Assembly (NCBI GenBank): GCA_911728455.2
Contig: OU452227.1
Coordinates: forward strand, 13,842,110-13,906,109
Direction of reading: 5' to 3'
Length of the DNA: 64,000 bases
Source: Marthasterias glacialis
Lineage: Eukaryota; Echinodermata; Asteroidea; Forcipulatida; Asteriidae
The notes beneath the pieces are model-generated. The model had not been told where the DNA came from, searched no databases, and saw nothing but the letters and a program-made list of their open reading frames with translations. Both the position numbers and the translations under genes were made by a program. Of this stretch, positions 57,845 through 64,000 are shown one piece after another (position 1 is the stretch's first letter; each line of letters opens with the position of its first letter).

Positions 57845-58292
57845 CTTACAGTGGTGAGTTACCAGGAAACATTCGTATAAAGTAGCATGCAAAATGTCAT
57901 TGCAATTTTGGCAACATGTAAGTGCTAAACAGATGCCAAAAACCTCTTGTGATATTAATATTATGTGATATATAATATTCAAATTTTTTTTAATAGAGTT
58001 TTATTCACATAATGCAACATGATTTGATAAAAATGGATTCAATCACATTGCCTAAAGATGACAGTATTTCATATGGAAATATGTCCCCAGGACAATTAGT
58101 TTACATACAAACGTAAACCACAGAGATGTACATGTAGATGAACAAATCAAAACTTCCCAAACTGTTTTCAGATTATGTGTGGCAAGTACTCAAACTTGTT
58201 CAAAATAGCTGGTCTCGGTGTTAAGCACCGTAAGAAATTTAATAAAAAAGCAATAAAACACTTGAACCTTGTTTTTCACATCGATTGGATAG

Positions 58293-58415
58293 GTACCTAG
58301 TCTGTTTCCAGATGCTTTGGAGGAACCTTTCCATGACATAGCTATAGGGGGATGCGAGTTACCAGGCCAACTAGACGGATACCTATCTGTATGGACCATA
58401 ACAGCTCTTGGCAAG
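58293..58415 (+). CDS. TECPR1 exon (residues 187-227)
   Basis: Acceptor ATTGGATAG, donor AAG/GTACCG (a weaker donor than the others), 41 codons, phase 0. The peptide starts VPSLFPDALEEPFHDIAIGG and ends YLSVWTITALGK. It matches the stretch of TECPR1 that joins the DysF domain to the next tectonin blades, with the typical SVW(A/T) strand. Confidence 0.88.
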
Positions 58416-58961
58416 GTACCGTAATAATAACAACATCATCTGTCTTTATCCATTTGTATGAGAAGAAAAGAGTGGTGTAAACAGGGATGAGATTCCTCCA
58501 AATTTTACGAAATTATTGTTGTGGAATTTGTTTACTAAACAAAAGACTGACAATAATATTAATAATAATTGTTTTTGTTTTTTTGTTAATGTCATTTACA
58601 CACATCTGTCATCCAGGCCCTTGTAAAGCCTTAACACAGTACATGTACTTTATTTTGACTTCACCAAGGTGCTTCCCTCATCTACATTTAAGCACAGAAT
58701 GCTGCCATTGATACCAGTTATGGTGTGGTTAGTAACCACCAAAACCTCCACTGGTATTTCATGGATTTTTCATTTTTATCCACTCTCATCCCTGTGTAAA
58801 GCGATTTTCTGTACTGATTCCTGTATTAAAAGCAGCAGTTAGGGAGCTTCTCAAAAGTCAGGCTTGTTCTTATTCTAGGCACGAGAGAACTTTCCTGTAG
58901 GCATATGCCTGCCAATCCAGTGGACTGCCAGAACGTTCTGCTGGACCTCAACATTGTTTTG

Positions 58962-59141
58962 AATAGACCTTTATCATGGTGCGGCCATCTTGATTTTCTC
59001 CCATTCAAGCCAGTGTAACCAAACCGAGGCTGGAAGGACAAATAGTCTGGTTCCTTTTTGTACAATGAATGTTAGCATCTATTACTGTTATTGGATACAG
59101 GGAACATGACCAAGATGGTGGCAGCATGATAAAGGTCTATT
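58962..59141. mobile_element. 180-bp MITE in a TECPR1 intron
   Basis: The left end AATAGACCTTTATCATG and the right end CATGATAAAGGTCTATT are exact complements, and the match continues inward with few mismatches (GCCATCTTG / CAAGATGGTGGC). No coding capacity. Confidence 0.85.
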
Positions 59142-60180
59142 ACGGGAATGTTTCTGCACCTTTGCTTTTTTAGTGTTCTGGCGGTCCATTGGACCACTGG
59201 TCCATGTACTGTATGCCTACTGGAAAACTTTAATGATTGAATTAGAACGTCTCTACCGTTTTGACTTTTAAGACCCACCCTCAAAGGTGTGAACTCAATG
59301 CTTACGATAACTGAACATTCCACTCCATGATTGTGGACTTGCTTACATATGTATTGTACTTAATATTACTAAGCAGTTTTCACTCACACAGCTAGCACAG
59401 ATATTTGGCGCTAAGCTTGTAAATGTAGGTGGAGACTAGTGATCATCACCATTATCTGATTCAAAGCTGGTGCAGAATTTTTGCGCTAACTATGAAAGCA
59501 ACCAATCTATTTGTTATGCAAATTTGACTTGTTTAATAATGCATGGAAACAAGGGTGCTTGCTTCTGTGAAATGTTAAGCACAAACAATTTTTGATTAGC
59601 AGAGAAAGGTTACCATCCAAAGTATCATCTTATGTTTATTGTTCATGACTGGCTCCCTGCTATATTTTGCTTAGCTGAAAATTTTGCTTTGCACCATTTT
59701 CTGCTTAACAGCTTTATGAAAATTGGCCCGGGTTAAGCCATTCTCACCTAGGATACACTTTGGAATGAAATGGCCATGTCTAAAACGCTCATTTTGCTTA
59801 TGGCTATGGCTAAACACAAAGACTGTCATGGTAAAAGTTGTCTAGAACATCAAACTGAAGTTCCAATGGCTGAGTCATCATCAGAGTATGGGTTCGAAAG
59901 TCAATAATTGCTTCTCATCACCCAGGAGTAAATGGGTACCAGTGAGGGTAGAGATTGTTGATATGAATGACTGTGCAACTTGAGCACCCATTTGGCTGCT
60001 GGTGCTGCTTACTCCAAAGGAGTGATCAGATGGTTTCAGAAATACTTGAGGCCCAATGAACAGGGGGTAGATATCGTGCAGGATGCTTTGATTCAATGTT
60101 TAAAAGCGCCTAAAAAATGCCTGTTGCTAAATGTTGAACTATGAACTGAATGTTGGTTGTATCCTCGTAATAATGTCTAG

Positions 60181-60361
60181 GTGTATTGTCGTACTGGAGT
60201 GAATCGCAAGTGTCCAGAAGGGATAGACTGGGAGGAGATGAAGACACCGGAAAATAAAGGCCTGGTGCAGATATCTGTGGGACCTACTGGTGTTGTATGG
60301 GGTGTAACGTGGGATGGTCTGGGAATCGTCAGAACCGGAGTATCACGAGACCAGCCACTAG
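60181..60361 (+). CDS. TECPR1 exon (residues 228-288), tectonin blade
   Basis: Acceptor TAATGTCTAG, donor G/GTATGT, 60 codons plus one base (phase 1). The peptide starts VYCRTGVNRKCPEGIDWEEM and contains GLVQISVGPTGVVWGVTWDG and VRTGVSRDQPLG. This is a full tectonin-type repeat: a (V/I)R(T/E)G strand, a P-G-W turn, then an ISVGP..VW strand. Family proteins form beta-propellers. Confidence 0.92.
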
Positions 60362-60389
60362 GTATGTCCATGACCTTTAATTTTTGTAG

Positions 60390-60655
60390 TTTACAGACTG
60401 TGGGTTTGAATTCCGGCCTGGCCAGTTGTGACACTTGTGTTCGTGAGCAAGACATTTTACCATAATTGTTTTGTCCTTCAGATCGGACGCTAAGCGGCAG
60501 GTCCTGTGTATGGGTAGTGCATACACTTATCGTGAAAGAGTAGGGTATACCCCGGTGTTTCTGGGTCATATGGCAAGCATCCTTATCTACAGGTTTCGTC
60601 AGGCTTGAGAGCTACAGTGATAAAGTTCGCTTATGAGGAATAAAGTTCGCTTATG
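60390..60655 (+). repeat. 5'-truncated SINE in TECPR1 intron
   Basis: It begins at a B-box-like GGGTTTGAATTCC and continues with TTGTTTTGTCCTTCAGATCG and CCCCGGTGTTTCTGG, matching the body of the 13776 SINE, and ends GCTTGAGAGCTACAGTGAT as at 46980. It lies only about 30 bases after a TECPR1 donor, in sense orientation. Confidence 0.75.
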
Positions 60656-60743
60656 AAATTAATAATAATGTAAAAAAACATACATAAACCTTGTCATAGT
60701 TTTCTGTAGATTGTAGTTTGAGTGTATTTTTGCGTTATTACAG

Positions 60744-60841
60744 GAACTGGTTGGCAGTATGTAGCACCCCCAGAGGAGACTGGACTTGGTCAGGTGTCTG
60801 TAGGCTTCAATGCAGTGTGGGCAATCAGTAGAGACAATAAG
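60744..60841 (+). CDS. TECPR1 exon (residues 289-320), tectonin blade
   Basis: Acceptor TGCGTTATTACAG, donor AAG/GTACTT. Two bases complete the split glycine, then 32 codons follow, starting TGWQYVAPPEETGLGQVSVG and ending NAVWAISRDNK. It continues the repeat begun in the previous exon (G-x-x-W turn, QVSVG..VWAI strand). Confidence 0.92.
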
Positions 60842-60979
60842 GTACTTTCTATACATTTGAACAATTTAGACTTAACAAAGTCTAGCTGATTAATTAATTA
60901 AACAAACTTTATCTATGAATCCATTAACCCTAGCAATGCCATGTATTAAATGTGTGTATTGTCATGCGTTTGAAAGTTG

Positions 60980-61320
60980 GCATGGGTGGCGTGTATGTAA
61001 GCACTGGCCTCTTACCAATGTGTCCCTGGTTCGATTCCCGGCTGGGGCCCTATGTGAGTAGAGTTGTGTGTTTGTTCTCTCCTGTGCCACAAGGGTTTTT
61101 CTCCAGGCGAGCTGGTTTTCCTCCCTCCGGGAAAAAACCAAACACTTTTGATCTCAGGCTGTGCTCCGTGGCCATATATGGGTTGATGTGGCTGGCTGCC
61201 AAAGGCGCCCTAGAATGCCTGCAGCTCGAACACATTTGGCTGCGTCCTTCGCAATTCAGCTTCTCAGCTGCCAGTAAGGATGATTAGCCTCCCAAATTAT
61301 TATTATTATTATTGTTAACA
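60980..61320 (+). repeat. SINE of a second family in TECPR1 intron
   Basis: A B box GGTTCGATTCCC (about 61028) is followed by TGTGCCACAAGGGTTTTTCT and GGTTTTCCTCCCTCCGGG, a central piece that I recall as widespread in invertebrate SINEs, and it ends in an ATT run (about 61298-61316). Different body from the 13776 family. Confidence 0.8.
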
Positions 61321-62342
61321 TTACTACGAATTTTTTATAAATTGCAGATGACAATTCTAAAAAACAATGATTGTCGTCAAGACATACACAAGATCAAAGC
61401 TGACTTCCCAAACAGTAATTTGATCACAACTTTGAATTTTCATAAAGGTCATTTTAAGGTCACAAGATGCATTGTAATCAATACAAATGCGTTATAAATA
61501 GGGGCGATTTAATCGCTCCTTCTAATACATAGTCTGCCCGGGTCTTTTCTAGGGTTAAGCTCTGTCCCATAATGCTTATACCAATTGCAACAGTGAACAC
61601 GCGCCCAAAAGCCTGATGTGCAAAATGTGAACAAGTTAGGATTGGAGGCATGTGTCGTAAGTACTACCCACGTGGGCGCCGTTGATGGACAGTCGCATGA
61701 TCTGTTGTCTGGTGGTGGAAGATTACTGTATGAAAAGTCTTCAGCATTGAGGAAGATGTATCTGAATCAAATCTATTATAATTTGCAATGCAAGCAAAAC
61801 TAAAGATAACTTTTGTCAGATCTGTCTAAAGCTTCTATGACCAAAAATTGCTAAGCACAGCGAAATTTTGCTTGGAAGATCCAAGTTACCAAGTGGAATG
61901 CCATGCTGCAATGTATAAACTATAATCCTGCAGGCTCAAATTTTACACAGCTCAATGGAAGAATGAAACAATGGATTTGTGGAGATGGCAGCGTATGATT
62001 TTATCAATGTTTGATGTGAAGAAAGGGGGCACATGCCAAAACTTGTTTAGCTGTTAGTTTTACTCTACTCAAATTTACATTGAAGTTAGGATGCAAAGTA
62101 TAACATTTCCTTTACCAGCAGTGTAATATATTGCCTGCCAGGAAATGACCCTGAATGCACAAGGTCTCTCCTGTTGAAACTAAGTTGCCATGGTCAGTGT
62201 GATTACCTGTCACAATTTCCCCCGGCTAACCCTCGCTTCAGCAAATAACATCGATGAGTATTCTTTTTGACTGACGCACTAGCTGGTCGATTGGGCCTAG
62301 TATTTGATTGCATGTAACATTAAAATCTTTTTCCCCTATTAG
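61321..62342. other. TECPR1 intron, rest
   Basis: No exon is expected, because the preceding and following exons join without a gap. A GCTAAGCACAG-GAAATTTTGCTT phrase near 61852 resembles the GCTTAG-type MITE ends elsewhere (59670-59730). Confidence 0.5.
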
Positions 62343-62465
62343 GTTTGGTTTCGTCAGGGGTTTGAGGCCATCCGAGCTCTTGTAGACAATGAGGCATGTA
62401 CAGGAACCAGTTGGGTTGAGATGGTTGGCAAGATGGCAGCGATATCAATAGGTCCTAATGACCAG
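62343..62465 (+). CDS. TECPR1 exon (residues 321-361), tectonin blade
   Basis: Acceptor TTTTTCCCCTATTAG, donor CAG/GTAGGT, 41 codons, phase 0 at the end. The peptide is VWFRQGFEAIRALVDNEACT then GTSWVEMVGKMAAISIGPND-Q. Compared with human TECPR1 the stretch between the first strand and the GTSW turn is several residues longer; otherwise a standard blade. Confidence 0.92.
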
Positions 62466-63145
62466 GTAGGTTTCAATCCTAAAACTGGGTCCGAGTTGAA
62501 TATTTTACCTGTGGTGTTTGTTAAATAGGTATGTCTTTGATAATGGGGGTAATGTTGAAGTGTAGGCAGACACATTGATTCAGATTCTTCAGTTGTGTAG
62601 CAGTTGAGATGTCCTGTGGATTTTTTTCCCACAGGTCTCGGAAAGCACAAAATATACAACGCATATCAGACATTGGTTTTAATGCAAAACGTAATCATAG
62701 CGTTTCATTTGTCCCATTAAGTTAACATTTCCGCAATGATGAGTTAGCAAGCTCAGTACCAACTACACTTCCATTGTAGACTTTACGTTGTTAACAATGT
62801 GATGCAGCTTACTTGATCATTATTGGGCATTGTTTTTGTTTTTTGAATTTTTATGTTATTGGTGTTTTGCTTAAATCACATTGCAGCCAAAGGCTGGATT
62901 GCATGAAATTTACAATATTAAAAAGCAAAACAAACAACAAGTAAATGAAAATACATATTAAAAAATGCAATTAGTCCATTATAATAATGTGAAAGATTTT
63001 GCAAATTTGATATAGGTGAAATTTGATCATTTTATTACATCAGTGCAAATGTGGCTCAAGACTTAATGTGAGCGTGTTGATTCTTAAAAAAAAGTTCGTA
63101 AAATTTTGCACAACGGCTCATTGTTTTGTTCTTTACCTTCTAAAG
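62466..63145. other. TECPR1 intron
   Basis: AT-rich, without recognisable elements. Confidence 0.5.
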
Positions 63146-64000
63146 GTATGGGCTCTTGGATTTGTGGACAGACAGATTTACTTCCGAGCTTCAGTCACCC
63201 ATGACGAGCTTTGCGGTCGCTCATGGAAACTGATTGATATTCACGATAGGAAACGAAGTACCACTGGAAGCAGCTATGACGAGAGCAGTCTGTATGGGAG
63301 TATGTCATCGCTCTCCATACTCAGTGAGAGCTTGGGCCGAGGATATGGTCTGGAGTCACCGCTCAACAGTTACAGTGAGGATTTACAGCGTACGGCACGC
63401 AGCGTCACCATGCCAGCCCTGGCGTTGGGTGCCCGACCGCTCAGAACGGGCAGCGAGACTGTCTCCAGGAATGCCTCAGGGAGGATGGTTAGGACTTTGG
63501 CCATTCAGACCGATGCCGTGACAACTCCAGAGGTGATTCGTGTGAAGAAAGAACCAAAGGAAGAAGTTGATTTACATCCAATGCTTGTCCGAGCAGTGTG
63601 GTCGGCATCAAACGAAGGCGGCTTACAAGGTGACGACATGAACATGACGCCTGAACGAAAGGCCGCCAAACGAGCATTAAGCAAAAAGAACAGCAGGGGA
63701 ATATTAGGCAGAGAGAATCATAAAACAGTTGATGATGATGTGGGCATCAATGTAGACATTGAAGACAAGACCTGTGGATTGGTTCGAAACACTTTCAGTG
63801 ACCCATCACTAAGCAGTTCGGCCGAGGACAGCGGTTTTGCCTCAGAGCCTTCTAAAAGTAGCCACAACGCCTCCTGTGATGGGTTAACATTAACTCAACT
63901 CCACGATGAGTGTGGAAAGCGAGAACGTGTGAGACAAGACTCGTACTCATCAGACTTCTCTGATACTGTCATCAATTTTGTAGGGAGCCTCGATGAGAGT
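63146..64000 (+). CDS. TECPR1 large exon, cut by the window end (residues 362-646)
   Basis: The acceptor is CCTTCTAAAG at 63145; the frame stays open for 285 codons to the last base. The first 30 residues finish a tectonin blade (VWALGFVDRQIYFRASVTHD, then GRSWKLI). The rest is a long polar linker: Ser-rich (STTGSSYDESSLYGSMSSLS), with acidic and basic patches (VKKEPKEEVDL, RKAAKRALSKKNSRG) and another Ser/Asp-rich tract (SSSAEDSGFASEP, DSYSSDFSDT). In vertebrate TECPR1 this linker precedes the PH domain and holds the ATG5-binding region; I could not place that motif here. The second half of the protein (PH, second DysF, C-terminal blades) must lie to the right. Confidence 0.88.

Overview
This is animal nuclear DNA: AT-rich, with spliceosomal introns, long non-coding stretches, and many short transposon remnants and tandem repeats. 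The gene content (intact TECPR1 and BRI3 homologues, a tandem family of intronless amine-type GPCRs) and the style of repeats (tRNA-derived SINEs and a LINE with TAA-type tails, inverted-repeat MITEs) suggest a marine invertebrate deuterostome, most likely an echinoderm. The species cannot be told from the sequence alone.

Layout. 1-14.7 kb holds no recognisable complete gene: diverged tandem repeats, paired hairpins, tRNA-type SINEs and one candidate membrane-span exon on the minus strand (2913-3035). 14.9-40.0 kb holds five rhodopsin-class GPCR genes, all on the minus strand and all single-exon: one divergent founder-like copy (14903-15910) and four close paralogues (21548-22603, 27070-28179, 32161-33267, 38884-39990). 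The 21.5 kb copy is broken by a one-base insertion at the start of TM7. The space between the genes is itself duplicated. The clearest case is a tandem pair of blocks (about 31.5-38.1 and 38.1-42.4 kb), each with one receptor and one GC-rich fold-back element. The first block also carries a (CAAA)n array of about 1.55 kb, represented in the second only by a remnant of some tens of bases.

42.4-48.2 kb is gene-poor, with a SINE fragment, two head-to-tail 5'-truncated LINE tails joined at TAA runs, and a 157-bp MITE. 48.3-49.8 kb encodes a two-coding-exon BRI3-like small membrane protein on the minus strand. 52.5-53.6 kb looks like a shared promoter region, with candidate non-coding first exons on both sides and a CACGTGAC E-box. 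From 54.9 kb to the window end, eight exons on the plus strand encode the first 646 residues of TECPR1; the gene runs off the edge.

How the parts work together. The GPCRs form one lineage-expanded family with the key residues of amine receptors (Asp3.32 and serines in TM5) and probably sense small amine ligands at the cell surface. BRI3 and TECPR1 are both linked to lysosomes in vertebrates and lie head to head here, as I recall they do in the human genome, so their pairing may be an ancient, co-regulated arrangement.
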